The notes below the pieces were generated by a model. It was not told where the DNA came from. It was given only the letters and a program-made list of their open reading frames with translations, and did not search any database. Both the position numbers and the translations under genes were made by a program. From JANOYJ01 sp963792485 (GTDB lineage: Bacteria > Pseudomonadota > Alphaproteobacteria > Rhizobiales > Rhizobiaceae), in NCBI GenBank assembly GCA_963792485.1, contig CAWBWL010000007.1, positions 248,001-312,000 on the forward strand: a DNA stretch of 64,000 bases, given 5' to 3'. Below, one piece after another: positions 51,405 through 60,543 of this stretch (positions are counted from its first letter, which is position 1; each line of letters starts with the position of its first letter).

Positions 51405-52808
51405 TCAGCGCCCGTCAGGCGTGCGCAGGCCGAACCATTTGTCCTTGACCGCCTTGTAATGCTCTTCCGGCTTGTGCTCGGCGACGCCAAGTCCGAGGCG
51501 CTTGACGCTGAGGCGGCCGGTGGCGGAGAGGAGCGCGTAACTCAAGACAACCACATCGCGCTCTGACTGCACCAGACTGATGCGCGCATCCGTCACATCC
51601 TTCTGAGCGTTCAGCACGTCGAGCGTTGTGCGCTGCCCAACTTTGCGCTCTTCAATGACGCCGTCGAGCGCGAGTTGAGCGACAGACACGAGTTCTTTGT
51701 TTGCTGTGACCGACGCCTTGGCTGCCTGCAAGTTGCTCCATGTCGAGGTGACTGCCTGCATGACCTGATCGCGCGCCACATCCGTGTTGATTCGCGCTTG
51801 CCCGAGCCGCTCTTTCTCTTGACGCACTTGGGCGTACTCACGCCCGCCTTGGTAGATGGGCACCGTCAGTTGCAATCCAACTGAAGCTGTATCCGACACA
51901 GCGCTGCTATTGTCCACGCTAGGCACGTCGATCTTGGGAAAATTGGATTTCCCTTCATATACCCGCTGGACGCCCGCTCGCGCGCTGAGCGTCGGCAGCA
52001 GTGCGCCTTCGGCAGCCTTTACCACATATTCGGTCGCATCGATCGAATGAAGGCTGGCAACAATGGCGGGATGCTCCGCCTGCGCAGTTTGCACGGCGGA
52101 ATCGAGGCTCGACGGCAATTGCTTTGTGATCGATCCGGGCGATTTCAACTGCCCCGGATTTTCGCCCACCACTTGCCGGTAACTCGCCGCACTTGCTTTG
52201 GCCTGCGCCTCGGCGGCATTCAATTGCGCAATTGCTGCGGATCGACGAGCCTGCGCCTGCGCCACATCCGTGCGGGTGCTCTCGCCTACTTCAAACCGGG
52301 CGCTGGCCGCGCGAACCTGCTCCTGCAGTGCGGACAAATTCTTCTTCTGCAGGGCCGCAACTTGCCGGTCTCTAATAACGTCCATATATGCCGACACGGC
52401 GCCCAGAAGGATGTCCTGTTCGGTTTTGCGCAAGGATTCCCGCTGGGCAAACACTTGGGACTCGGCCGCCGCAACACCATTCTTCGTTCGAAAACCATCG
52501 AATAACGTTTGAGAAATCGATATCCCCAGTGAGGCGTTCGTGGTTCGTGAGCCTCTGTTTGATGCTCGATTGTGCCCAAAATCGTAGCTAACGCCGCCTT
52601 CGCCGGTTATGATTGGCCTATACCCCGACTTCGCAATCGCGACGCCCTCATCCGTGACCCGCACACCGGCGCGCGCCGAATTCAGTTCGGAATTGTTCTC
52701 ATACGCCTTTGCAAGCGCCCCCTTAATGGTTTCGGCGAGCGCTGCAGGGGAAACGGCCAGAAAAAAAGCGACAGATGCCGCCAGTACGCGAGACGAATAT
52801 CGGATCAC
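51405..52808 (-). CDS. tolC: TolC-family outer membrane efflux channel
   Basis: 467 residues. Signal peptide MIRYSSRVLAASVAFFLAVSPAALA; then ETIKGALAKAYENNSELNSARAGVRVTDEGVAIAKSGYRPIITGEG, the start of the repeated TolC fold (two OEP domains). Further repeats include VGLQLTVPIYQGGREYAQVRQ and KELVSVAQLALDGVIEERKVGQRTTLDVLNAQKDV. It forms the outer membrane exit duct for type I secretion and RND efflux. No pump genes are adjacent. Confidence 0.92.
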   Translation of the reverse strand: MIRYSSRVLAASVAFFLAVSPAALAETIKGALAKAYENNSELNSARAGVRVTDEGVAIAKSGYRPIITGEGGVSYDFGHNRASNRGSRTTNASLGISISQTLFDGFRTKNGVAAAESQVFAQRESLRKTEQDILLGAVSAYMDVIRDRQVAALQKKNLSALQEQVRAASARFEVGESTRTDVAQAQARRSAAIAQLNAAEAQAKASAASYRQVVGENPGQLKSPGSITKQLPSSLDSAVQTAQAEHPAIVASLHSIDATEYVVKAAEGALLPTLSARAGVQRVYEGKSNFPKIDVPSVDNSSAVSDTASVGLQLTVPIYQGGREYAQVRQEKERLGQARINTDVARDQVMQAVTSTWSNLQAAKASVTANKELVSVAQLALDGVIEERKVGQRTTLDVLNAQKDVTDARISLVQSERDVVVLSYALLSATGRLSVKRLGLGVAEHKPEEHYKAVKDKWFGLRTPDGR

Positions 52809-52994
52809 TCTGAACTACCTCGATTATGATCTAGCCGGCCGCCCACCAGAATTTCAAGTCTGCAACATGGCGGCGGCGCAGCAAAAGCGCAAGGAGATTA
52901 GTGAGTTTCCCCGGCGTTCAAACTCATTCATAATCGCAATGTGGCGCAATTGTAACCCGCAGACCGCGCGCCCGCACGCTTCAGACAAAGAAAA

Positions 52995-53651
52995 TCAAAG
53001 AACAAATTCCGGCGCCCTGGCAAAGCCCGGCAAGGGTTTGACCATGGCATTGAAGCCGAAACGTCCCGAAACATCGGCTCCGCGCTTCACATAGAGCCTG
53101 GCCGCGCCGAGATTGCCCGTGCCTTCGACAACGGCGAGACGCCCGCCTTCCTTGAGCTGCGCATGCAAGGCCGTGGGGATGGCATCGACCAAGCCGCCAA
53201 AGATGATGACGTCATAAGGCCCGTATGCCGGGCAGCCTTTTTTGAGATCGCCGGTCACAACCGCAACATTGGACGCGCCTATCGAAGCGAGGTTGCGGGA
53301 AGCGCCAGCGGCGAGTTCCGCGTCACATTCCACCGCCACAACGCGGGTTGCGAGTTTTGACAGAATGGCAGCGCAGTAACCCGTGTCACATCCGATCAGA
53401 AGAACTGCGTCCCCGCTCTTGATATCGGCGAGCGAGATGAGCTTGGCCAAGGGCGAGGCTTCCATCAGATAGCGGCCCGGCGCGACTTCGATATCCGCGT
53501 CGAGATAAGCGAGTTCGCGCCTTGATTGGGGCACGAAAAGCTCGCGCGGCACTTCGAGGAACGCATTGAGCAAAGCGTGGCCGGTCACATCGGTGGTGCG
53601 CAATTGCCCATCGACCATTTTGACGCGCTGCGCTTGAAAATCGATGCCCAT
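52995..53651 (-). CDS. Protein-L-isoaspartate O-methyltransferase-like protein (second copy)
   Basis: 218 residues from ATG 53651. N-terminal MGIDFQAQRVKMVDGQLRTTDV, VPRELFVPQSRRELAYLDADIEVAPGRYLMEASPLAKLI, SAM motif VLLIGCDTGYCAAILSKLA, and IIFGGLVDAIPTALHAQL. Compared with pcm at 23420-24073 the substrate loop and motif I (IGCDTGYC instead of EIGTGSGF) are divergent. It belongs to the PCMT family of the tolC-pcm locus in Rhizobiales; whether it repairs isoaspartate is unproven. tRNA-Cys lies just upstream. Confidence 0.82.
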   Translation of the reverse strand: MGIDFQAQRVKMVDGQLRTTDVTGHALLNAFLEVPRELFVPQSRRELAYLDADIEVAPGRYLMEASPLAKLISLADIKSGDAVLLIGCDTGYCAAILSKLATRVVAVECDAELAAGASRNLASIGASNVAVVTGDLKKGCPAYGPYDVIIFGGLVDAIPTALHAQLKEGGRLAVVEGTGNLGAARLYVKRGADVSGRFGFNAMVKPLPGFARAPEFVL

Positions 53652-53702
53652 GGCCGCCGCCTTCCCTTGAAGAAAAACAGCTATGTCGCGGCTGGAAGCA
53701 GA

Positions 53703-53776
53703 TGGAGGCCTCGCCCGGAATCGAACCGGGGTGCAAGGATTTGCAGTCCTCTGCGTAACCACTCCGCCACGAGGCC
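53703..53776 (-). tRNA. tRNA-Cys (GCA)
   Basis: On the minus strand: acceptor GGCCTCG pairs with CGAGGCC, the D arm begins TGGCGGAGTGG, the anticodon loop reads ACTGCAAAT with anticodon GCA, and the T arm has CCCCGGTTCGATTCCGGG. The CCA end is encoded (53703-53705). Confidence 0.93.
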
Positions 53777-53842
53777 CTCTTCGCTTCCTGCGAATAGCGC
53801 GGACCTGTTAACAGAGGGTTTGTGGGGCGGCAAGGCCAATCA

Positions 53843-54121
53843 TTACGGCATACCGCGCTGTTTTTGCCGCCTTTTCTGCCACCAGACAACCGTGCGCCGC
53901 CGCCAGCGCCGCACAAAGGCAAGCTCAAGCGACAGCACGAACACGCCAAGGGGAATCATCCAGAATCCGAGCACTGGCAAAAAGCCCAGAATACCGAAAA
54001 ATATGAGCAGCGTTCCGAGGCCAATGCGCTGCCAGCGCCCCTGCGGCAAGTCAAAGCCGCGGCCGAAAATTTCAAGCCGGCGCGCTTTCGGCTTGCGGGG
54101 CGGCATCTCGGCTTCGGGCAT
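53843..54121 (-). CDS. Small conserved membrane protein
   Basis: 92 residues from ATG 54121. A basic N-terminus (MPPRKPKARRLEIFGRGFDLP) is followed by two transmembrane helices (RIGLGTLLIFFGILGFLPVL and WMIPLGVFVLSLELAFVRRW) and a very basic Trp/Arg tail (RRWRRRTVVWWQKRRQKQ). Proteins of this size and layout are common in alphaproteobacteria and lack a known function. It stands between two tRNA genes. Confidence 0.65.
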   Translation of the reverse strand: MPEAEMPPRKPKARRLEIFGRGFDLPQGRWQRIGLGTLLIFFGILGFLPVLGFWMIPLGVFVLSLELAFVRRWRRRTVVWWQKRRQKQRGMP

Positions 54122-54259
54122 TGGCGCTCTCCTCGGAGCGGCCAATGTGGGGTTAGGCGCCCGAATTTGCAAACTTTGGCGATGTCAGCGGCGAATTGAA
54201 TTTGCCGCTTGGCATTTCACAAACGCTTTTGTATAGGCACCGCGCACGCAAGGCGCTGT

Positions 54260-54334
54260 TCCCCGATAGCTCAGCGGTAGAGCAATCGACTGTTAATCGA
54301 TTGGTCGCAAGTTCGAATCTTGCTCGGGGAGCCA
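54260..54334 (+). tRNA. tRNA-Asn (GTT)
   Basis: Acceptor TCCCCGA pairs with TCGGGGA; D arm GCTCAGCGGTAGAGC; anticodon stem-loop CGACTGTTAATCG with anticodon GTT; T arm GCAAGTTCGAATCTTGC. Discriminator G and CCA are encoded. Confidence 0.95.
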
Positions 54335-54433
54335 TTCTTTTCAAAACCGCCATTTCACTGCCTTCGCCAAAATCCGGTTTGAAACTTTGCGCGTAAAGTG
54401 CTCGTGTCTTGATAAGATACGGGCGGAGCACTT

Positions 54434-55891
54434 ATGTCATCAATTGCGCATTCCGGCGGCCGGCCAGCACTTGTCTGGTTCCGAACCGACTTGCGCGTCG
54501 CTGACAATCAGGCGCTGATCGAGGCTTCGGCTGGCAGCGCGCCGGTCATTTGTCTGTATGTCCTTGAGGAAGGCGGGGCGCGGCGGGCCATGGGCGCGGC
54601 GCAGCGATGGTGGCTGCATCATTCGCTGGCGTGTCTGGCGACTGATCTTGAGAAGCTTGGCGCGCGGCTGACGCTGCGGCGCGGTGATGCGGCACGGATC
54701 ATTGATCAGATTTGCGAAGAGATCGGGGCGGATGCCGTCTATTGGAACCGGCGGCACGACCCCGAGGGCGATAGCGATCGACACGCAGATAAAGGCTTCG
54801 CTGAAGGCGCGCGGCATTGGCGCGGCAAGCTTTTCAGGGCAGCTTCTGCATGAGCCAACGCAGATCAAGACCGGCGCGGGCGGCCCGTTCAAGGTCTACA
54901 CGCCGTTCTGGCGGGCGTTTTGCGCGCAGCCGGAGCCAAGGCGGCCCTTCCCTGCCCCGGATGGTCTGACCGGATATGCCGGAAAAGTTCGAAGCGACGC
55001 GCTCAGCGATTGGGCGCTTTTGCCGGAGCACCCTGATTGGGCGGCGGGATTTGCCGACGAGTGGCAGCCGGGCGAGGCTGGGGCAGCGCAAAAGCTTGCA
55101 AAATTCCTCGACAGCGGGATCAAGGGCTATGCCGACGGTCGCAATGTGCCCGGCATCCCCTCCACCTCGCAATTGTCGCCGCATCTTGCCATGGGCGAAA
55201 TCACGCCCTTCCAGGTTTGGGAAGCGACGCGTCACATTGAAAGTCATACAGACCCGCGCGATGTCGAAGTGTTCCGCAAGGAAGTGGTCTGGCGGGAATT
55301 TGCGTATCATCTCCTGTTCCACTTCCTGCCCTGCGGACAGAAAACTTCAATCCGAACTTTGATCCCTTCCCCTGGAGCGCCAAGACGGAACATGTTGAAG
55401 CATGGCAGCGCGGGCAGACCGGCTATCCGATTGTCGATGCGGGGATGCGCCAGCTCTGGCAAACCGGATGGATGCACAACCGGGTGCGGATGATCGTCGC
55501 CTCGTTCCTGATCAAACATTTGATGGCCGACTGGCGCGTGGGCGAAGAATGGTTCTGGGACACGCTGGTGGATGCGTGCCCGGCCAATAATCCGGCAAGC
55601 TGGCAATGGGTTGCCGGTTCCGGCGCGGATGCAGCGCCGTATTACCGGATCTTCAACCCGATCCTGCAAGGCGAGAAGTTCGACGGCAATGGCAGCTATG
55701 TGCGCCGCTTTGTGCCTGAGCTTGCCAGGCTGCCGGACGCGTTTGTGCACCAGCCCTGGGAGGCGCCAGCGCATGTTCTGGCCAAGGCTGGCGTGGAATT
55801 GGGACAGACCTATCCCATGCCCATCGTCGATCACAGCGCCGCCCGTGACCGCGCCATGGCGGCTTATCAAGATATGAAGGGCGCGGCGTGA
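54434..55891 (+). pseudogene. phrB: Deoxyribodipyrimidine photolyase, two compensating frameshifts
   Basis: ATG 54434 opens PALVWFRTDLRVADNQALIE (the N-terminal DNA photolyase domain). An extra G in GAGGGCG at 54764-54770 shifts the frame; the next frame runs AIAIDTQIKASLKARGI, then GPFKVYTPFWRAF, GYADGRNVPGIPSTSQLSPHLA and VVWREFAYHLLFHF. Near 55323 a base is missing and the third segment continues PALRTENFNPNFDPFPW, then IVDAGMRQLWQTGWMHNRVRM, VASFLIKHL, DWRVGEEWFWDTLVDACPANNPASWQWVAG. All FAD-binding motifs of class I CPD photolyases are present. The corrected protein has 485 residues. It repairs UV dimers with blue light. First gene of an apparent light/oxidative-stress operon. Confidence 0.85.
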
Positions 55892-55909
55892 TGGTTCCCC
55901 GGCAAAAGA

Positions 55910-57202
55910 TTGCGCGTCGCCGTCATTGGCTCAGGAATATCCGGAGCCTCCGCCGCATGGGCGCTTAATTCAGTTCATGATGTGACGCTGTTCGAAGTCA
56001 ATGCCGTTGCAGGAGGCCACACGGCGACAATCGACATTGACTATAACGGAACGCCCGTTTCGGTCGATACGGGCTTTATCGTCTATAATGAGCTGAACTA
56101 CCCGAATTTGACGGCGCTGTTCGCGCATCTCGGCGTGAAAACCCACGAGTCGGAGATGAGCTTTGGGCTATCGCTCGACGGCGGGCGGCTGGAATGGTCG
56201 GGGCAGTCTTACGGCGCGCTGTTTGCGCAGAAGCGCAACCTCGTGTCCCCCGGCTTCCTCTGGATGCTGCGCGAGGTGCTGCGTTTCAACCGGATCTGCC
56301 TTGAAGACCGCGACTGCGGCGCAATGCGCGGGCGCTCGATTGGCGAGTATATCGCCTGGCGCGGATTTACGGCGCGCTTCCGCGATGACTACCTCATCCC
56401 GATGGGTGCGGCGATCTGGTCAACACCGCGCGCCAAAATGCTGGAGTTTCCAGCCGAATCCTTCACCAACTTTTTTGAGAACCACCGGCTGATAAACACA
56501 GACCGGCCGGTCTGGCGCACGGTCAGCGGCGGCTCGCGCAATTATCTCAAGCGGCTGCTCGAGCCGCTTGGCGGGAAGGTGCGGCTTGGATCGCCTGTCA
56601 GAACCGTGCACCGCGCGGACAATGGCGTCACGGTTGACACCGGCGGCGCGCCGGAGCTGTTCGACCGGGTGATCTTCGCTGGCCACAGCGACCAGACGCT
56701 CAACATGATCGCAGATCCGAGCGCGGACGAAAAGCGGATACTGGGCAATATCGGCTACCGCCCGAACCGCGTCGTGCTGCACCGCGATCCATCCTTCATG
56801 CCCAAACGCCGCGCGGCCTGGTCGGCCTGGAATTATCTCCGATCGTCCGGCGCGGAGCCGGAAATAGCCATGACTTACTGGATGAACCGGCTGCAAGGCA
56901 TTGATTATGCGAAGCCTTTATTCGTTACGCTCAATCCGGGCCGCGAGCCTGCAACAGGGACTGTGTTCGACGAATGGAGCTATGAGCACCCGCAATTTGA
57001 TGCCGCAGCGATGGCAGCGCAGCGGGAGCTCAATGTGATTCAGGGGCGTCACAACAGCCTGTTTGCGGGCGCCTGGACAGGCTATGGCTTCCATGAAGAC
57101 GGGCTGTGCTCCGGGCTTGCGGCTGCGCAGGCGCTGGGCGCGGTCATTCCCTGGCGCGTTACGGCGCGGTTCGAGCCACAATTGGCGGAGGCGGCGGAGT
57201 GA
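55910..57202 (+). CDS. FAD/NAD(P)-binding oxidoreductase (amine-oxidase fold)
   Basis: 430 residues. N-terminal dinucleotide motif VAVIGSGISGASAAWAL, GGHTATID, VDTGFIVYNELNYPNLTALFAHLGV, and the C-terminal FAGAWTGYGFHEDGLCSGLAAAQAL flavin motif. The only start is TTG (55910-55912), 18 bp after the photolyase stop; a small frame error upstream could hide ATG 55891. This flavoprotein group accompanies photolyase, DUF1365 and cyclopropane-synthase-like genes in many proteobacteria. Its start is coupled to photolyase, its stop to DUF1365 (GTGA overlap). Confidence 0.82.
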   Translation: MRVAVIGSGISGASAAWALNSVHDVTLFEVNAVAGGHTATIDIDYNGTPVSVDTGFIVYNELNYPNLTALFAHLGVKTHESEMSFGLSLDGGRLEWSGQSYGALFAQKRNLVSPGFLWMLREVLRFNRICLEDRDCGAMRGRSIGEYIAWRGFTARFRDDYLIPMGAAIWSTPRAKMLEFPAESFTNFFENHRLINTDRPVWRTVSGGSRNYLKRLLEPLGGKVRLGSPVRTVHRADNGVTVDTGGAPELFDRVIFAGHSDQTLNMIADPSADEKRILGNIGYRPNRVVLHRDPSFMPKRRAAWSAWNYLRSSGAEPEIAMTYWMNRLQGIDYAKPLFVTLNPGREPATGTVFDEWSYEHPQFDAAAMAAQRELNVIQGRHNSLFAGAWTGYGFHEDGLCSGLAAAQALGAVIPWRVTARFEPQLAEAAE

Positions 57203-58032
57203 ACGTCATCCCCTCATCACAGCTGCCGGATGCGGCGGGCACATTGTATGAAGGCACGGTCATGCATGCGCGTATGAAGCCTTTTGCACACCGGTTTTCC
57301 TACCGGGTATTTTCGCTTCTGACCGATCTTGACCAACTCCCGGCGCTTGGCCGTTTGTCAAAGCTTTTCTCGGTCAACCGGTTCAATGTGGTTTCATTCC
57401 ACGAGAAAGACCATATCGATCCCCGCATCTCGCCGGTTGAGGATGGCATCCGCGCCTATGTGGACCGGCTGCTCGACAGCGCGAAAGCCGACAGGCCCGC
57501 GCGGGTTTTACTGCTCGCCTATCCGCGCATTTTCGGCCATGTGTTCAACCCGATCTCGGTCTATTATGCGTTCAATCAAGTGAATTCTCTCACCGCAGTC
57601 ATCTACGAAGTGCGCAACACATTCGGCGAGCGCCACGCCTATGTGTGCCCGGTCGAGCAAGGCGAATTGAGCACGGCAGGGCTTCGGCAGTCGCGGCAGA
57701 AAAATCTGCACGTTTCGCCCTTTATCGGCATGGGCGCGCGCTATGATTTCCGCCTGTCGGCTCCTTCCGCTGATCTGCGGCTGCGCATTCTGGAGCATGA
57801 CGAGACAGGCCCGCTTCTGGCTGCGAGCTTCTCCGCGGCCGCACAAGCGCTGAGCACCCGAAACATTGCCTCGCTGATGGTGCGCTTGCCCCTGCTTGGC
57901 CTGAAAGTTGTAGGGCTGATTCACTTTGAGGCCCTACGACTTTGGCTGAAGGGCGCTATGTTTCAGCGCAGTCCGCCGCCGCCCCCGCCCGCCAGTCACG
58001 AACCGCATGCCTCGCTTATTCCCGGAGAATGA
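57199..58032 (+). CDS. DUF1365 family protein
   Basis: 277 residues from GTG 57199, overlapping the oxidoreductase stop by 4 bp. DUF1365 motifs: LYEGTVMHARMKPFAHRFSY, RVFSLLTDLDQLP, HIDPR, VLLLAYPRIFGHVFNPISVYYAF, AVIYEVRNTFGERHAYVCPV and MVRLPLLGLKVVGLIHFEALRLWLKG. The biochemical role is not known; genes of this family are tied to fatty-acid or lipid modification in the neighbourhood of cyclopropane synthase-like enzymes. The Pro-rich tail (RSPPPPPPAS) is unusual. Its stop nearly touches the next start. Confidence 0.85.
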   Translation: MNVIPSSQLPDAAGTLYEGTVMHARMKPFAHRFSYRVFSLLTDLDQLPALGRLSKLFSVNRFNVVSFHEKDHIDPRISPVEDGIRAYVDRLLDSAKADRPARVLLLAYPRIFGHVFNPISVYYAFNQVNSLTAVIYEVRNTFGERHAYVCPVEQGELSTAGLRQSRQKNLHVSPFIGMGARYDFRLSAPSADLRLRILEHDETGPLLAASFSAAAQALSTRNIASLMVRLPLLGLKVVGLIHFEALRLWLKGAMFQRSPPPPPPASHEPHASLIPGE

Positions 58033-58033
58033 A

Positions 58034-59287
58034 TTGTCTGACACTTTGAGACCCACTGCGGCCGAAGCGATCTGGCTCACAACCGAGAACATCGGACACG
58101 CTTTGCACGGTCTGCCGTCCAAGGCGCGCTATGCGCTCTCCGCCGCCGTGCACATGCCTGCCGGCAGCCTGACGGTGACCGTGCCTGACGGACGCGCATT
58201 CCGCGTGGCGGGCCGCAAGCCCGGTCCAAATGCGGAAGTGATATTGCACAATTGGCACCTGCCTCGCAGGGCCTTTTCCAACGCCACAATCGGAGTTGCC
58301 GAATCCTATATGGATGGCGACTGGTCGAGCCCGGATGTGACGGCGTTTCTGGAACTGTTTCTGGTCAATCAGGAAATGGGCGAGAAGCTCGCGGGCGGTG
58401 CGGACTGGTTCATTACGATCATTCAGCGCATCCGCCATTGGCTCAACGAAAATACCCGCGCCAACTCCAAAAAGAACATTTCGGCGCATTACGATCTTGG
58501 CAATGATTTTTATTCGGCCTGGCTTGACCCCGGCATGACCTATTCGTCGGCGCTGTATTCGGATGGCGCAAACGATCTGGAAAGCGCGCAGGCCGCAAAA
58601 TTCCGCGCTTTGGCCAAGGACACCTGTATTGGGCCAAACGACCATGTGCTGGAAATCGGCTGCGGCTGGGGCGGGTTTGCCGAATTTGCGGCGCGCGAGA
58701 TCGGCTGCAAGGTGACGGGTCTGACCATCAGCCGCCAGCAGTTTGACTATGCCTCCAAGCGCATTGCACAAGCCGGATTGAACGAGAAGGTCACGATCAA
58801 GTTTCAGGACTACCGCGATGAGACCGGGCAGTATGACCGCATCGCGTCCATCGAAATGTTCGAAGCTGTTGGCGAAAAATTCTGGCCGACCTACTTCAAC
58901 AAGCTGCGCAGTTCATTGAAGCCTGGCGGCACGGCGGGGCTGCAAGTCATCACCATCAGTGAAGCCAACTTCACCTATTACCGCCAGCGCCCGGACTTCA
59001 TTCAGCGTTATGTGTTTCCGGGCGGCATGCTGCCGACGCCGGGGCATCTGCGCCAGCTCGGCGCACGGCATGGGCTGGCACTGAAAAACGAGCGCATTTT
59101 CGCGCAGGATTATGCTCGCACGCTCGCCGAATGGCGGCACCGCTTCTGGCAATCCTGGGAGATGATCCGCGAAAAGGGCTTTGACGAGCGCTTCAAGCGG
59201 CTGTGGGAATTTTATCTGTTTTATTGCGAGGCGGGTTTCCGCACCGAATATATTGATGTGCGCCAGGTTGTGTTTGCCAGGACTTGA
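58034..59287 (+). CDS. Cyclopropane-fatty-acyl-phospholipid synthase family methyltransferase
   Basis: About 417 residues from TTG 58034, which has RBS CGGAG 6 nt upstream; ATG 58007 is an alternative but lacks an RBS and overlaps DUF1365 by 26 bp. CFA/SAM motifs: ISAHYDLGNDFYSAWLDPGMTYSSALY, VLEIGCGWGGFAEFAA, GLTISRQQ, YDRIASIEMFEAVGEKFW, and FIQRYVFPGGMLP. It methylates or methylenates phospholipid acyl chains. In Rhodobacter, homologues belong to the sigma-E/ChrR singlet-oxygen regulon and make modified (for example furan) fatty acids; a similar role here is inferred from the operon. Confidence 0.88.
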   Translation: MSDTLRPTAAEAIWLTTENIGHALHGLPSKARYALSAAVHMPAGSLTVTVPDGRAFRVAGRKPGPNAEVILHNWHLPRRAFSNATIGVAESYMDGDWSSPDVTAFLELFLVNQEMGEKLAGGADWFITIIQRIRHWLNENTRANSKKNISAHYDLGNDFYSAWLDPGMTYSSALYSDGANDLESAQAAKFRALAKDTCIGPNDHVLEIGCGWGGFAEFAAREIGCKVTGLTISRQQFDYASKRIAQAGLNEKVTIKFQDYRDETGQYDRIASIEMFEAVGEKFWPTYFNKLRSSLKPGGTAGLQVITISEANFTYYRQRPDFIQRYVFPGGMLPTPGHLRQLGARHGLALKNERIFAQDYARTLAEWRHRFWQSWEMIREKGFDERFKRLWEFYLFYCEAGFRTEYIDVRQVVFART

Positions 59288-59319
59288 CCGCATCATGGCG
59301 CGCCTGACGGAGGCGAACC

Positions 59320-59934
59320 ATGGTGGATCTAATCACCAGCGAGGCGGAACTTGCGGCGCTTTATGACGCGCCCGTTCCGACTTCGCTTCTGAAGGAAATC
59401 GACCACGTCTCAGCCGACTATGCACGCTGGATAGCGGCCTCGCCGCTTCTCATCCTTGCCACCAGCGGGCCGGAGGGCCTCGACTGCTCGCCGCGCGGCG
59501 ACCCGAAGGGCTTTGTGCGCATTGCGGACGAAAAAACGCTGATGATCCCCGACCGGCGCGGCAATAACCGCATCGACTCGCTGCGCAATATTGTGCGCGA
59601 TCCGCGCGTGGCGCTGCTGTTCCTCATCCCCGGCATTGACGGCACGATGCGGGTCAACGGGCGCGCGGAGCTTTCGACCGACCCGGCGCTCTGCGCTTCA
59701 TTCGAGATGCAAGGCAAAGCGCCGAAATGCGTCATCATCATCCATGTCGAGCGCGCCTATACACAATGCAAGAAGGCCTTGGTGCGCGGCAAGGTCTGGG
59801 ATGCAGCGACGCATATCACGGCTTCGGAGTTGCCCAGCGTTGGCGAGATGCTGGAGCGGCTGTCGAAGGGGGAGTTTGACGGCAAGGCGTATGAGGCGGC
59901 GTATCCGGAGCGGATGAAGGCGACGATATACTAA
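59320..59934 (+). CDS. Pyridoxamine 5'-phosphate oxidase-family FMN-binding protein
   Basis: 204 residues. Split-barrel flavin-binding fold: WIAASPLLILATSGPEGLDCSPRGDPKGFVRIADE, TLMIPDRRGNNRIDSLRNIVRDPRVALLFLIPG, MRVNGRAELSTD, and a C-terminal EMLERLSKGEFDGKAYEAAYPERMK. This group (MSMEG_1061-like) binds FMN or F420 in other bacteria and is not the vitamin B6 enzyme. It lies 33 bp after the cyclopropane synthase-like gene, so probably in the same operon. Its TAA stop overlaps the convergent Lrp gene stop. Confidence 0.78.
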   Translation: MVDLITSEAELAALYDAPVPTSLLKEIDHVSADYARWIAASPLLILATSGPEGLDCSPRGDPKGFVRIADEKTLMIPDRRGNNRIDSLRNIVRDPRVALLFLIPGIDGTMRVNGRAELSTDPALCASFEMQGKAPKCVIIIHVERAYTQCKKALVRGKVWDAATHITASELPSVGEMLERLSKGEFDGKAYEAAYPERMKATIY

Positions 59935-60401
59935 ACCCCCGCCTCAACCCCCATCGCCGTCCGGTCCACCACGCCCCGCAGCGCGAAGCTCGAATTGATC
60001 CGCACCACATACGGCATGGCGGACAGCCACTCCTTGTGGATGCGCTCGTAGTCGGCGAGGTCTTTGGCCGCGATGCGCAGGAGGTAGTCATATTCGCCGG
60101 ACATGAGATAGCAGACCAGAACATTGGGGCAGCGCTTTACGGCGGCTTCGAATTCGGCGAGGATTTTCTCGGACTGGCCGGACAGGCTCATATGCACGAT
60201 GACCGTCACCGAGTGGCCAGTGCCGGCGCTGGAAATCTTGGCGTGATAGCCCTGGATGACGCCGGATTTTTCCAGATTGTCCAGCCGGCGCGAGCAGGCG
60301 GACTGGGATAGGTTGACCTTCTCTGCCAGCGCCGCGTTCGACATGCGGCCGTCATTCTGCAGGGCACGCAAAATGGCGAGATCGATTGCATCTAGATCCA
60401 T
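59931..60401 (-). CDS. Lrp/AsnC-family transcriptional regulator (AldR-like)
   Basis: 156 residues. N-terminal winged HTH LDAIDLAILRALQNDGRMSN, AALAEKVNLSQSACSRRLDNLEKSGVI, then the ligand-binding RAM domain HSVTVIVHMSL...EYDYLLRIAAKDLADYERI. Divergent from alanine dehydrogenase with 142 bp between starts. In alphaproteobacteria such regulators (AldR) activate ald in response to alanine. Its stop codon overlaps the convergent FMN-binding gene's stop by 3 bp. Confidence 0.9.
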   Translation of the reverse strand: MDLDAIDLAILRALQNDGRMSNAALAEKVNLSQSACSRRLDNLEKSGVIQGYHAKISSAGTGHSVTVIVHMSLSGQSEKILAEFEAAVKRCPNVLVCYLMSGEYDYLLRIAAKDLADYERIHKEWLSAMPYVVRINSSFALRGVVDRTAMGVEAGV

Positions 60402-60543
60402 TGACGGCGATTCCTTCGAATAGTTGGCCTAAAGACGCAACAATACACGGATACTGTCAACAAAACATCCTCACTTCGCAAGGACATTCGAAGCCGTTTC
60501 CGCTACGTTTCGCACAAGAAGAATTCTATTTGGAGAAACAGGA
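60402..60543. promoter_or_regulatory. Lrp-ald divergent promoter region
   Basis: 142 bp between the divergent starts of the Lrp-type regulator and ald, noticeably lower in GC. It holds the promoters and probably the regulator's own binding site. An AT-rich run (AACAATACACGGATACTGTCAACAAAACATCC) suits an Lrp site, but I cannot define it. The ald RBS is TTGGAGAAACAGGA just before ATG 60544. Confidence 0.4.
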
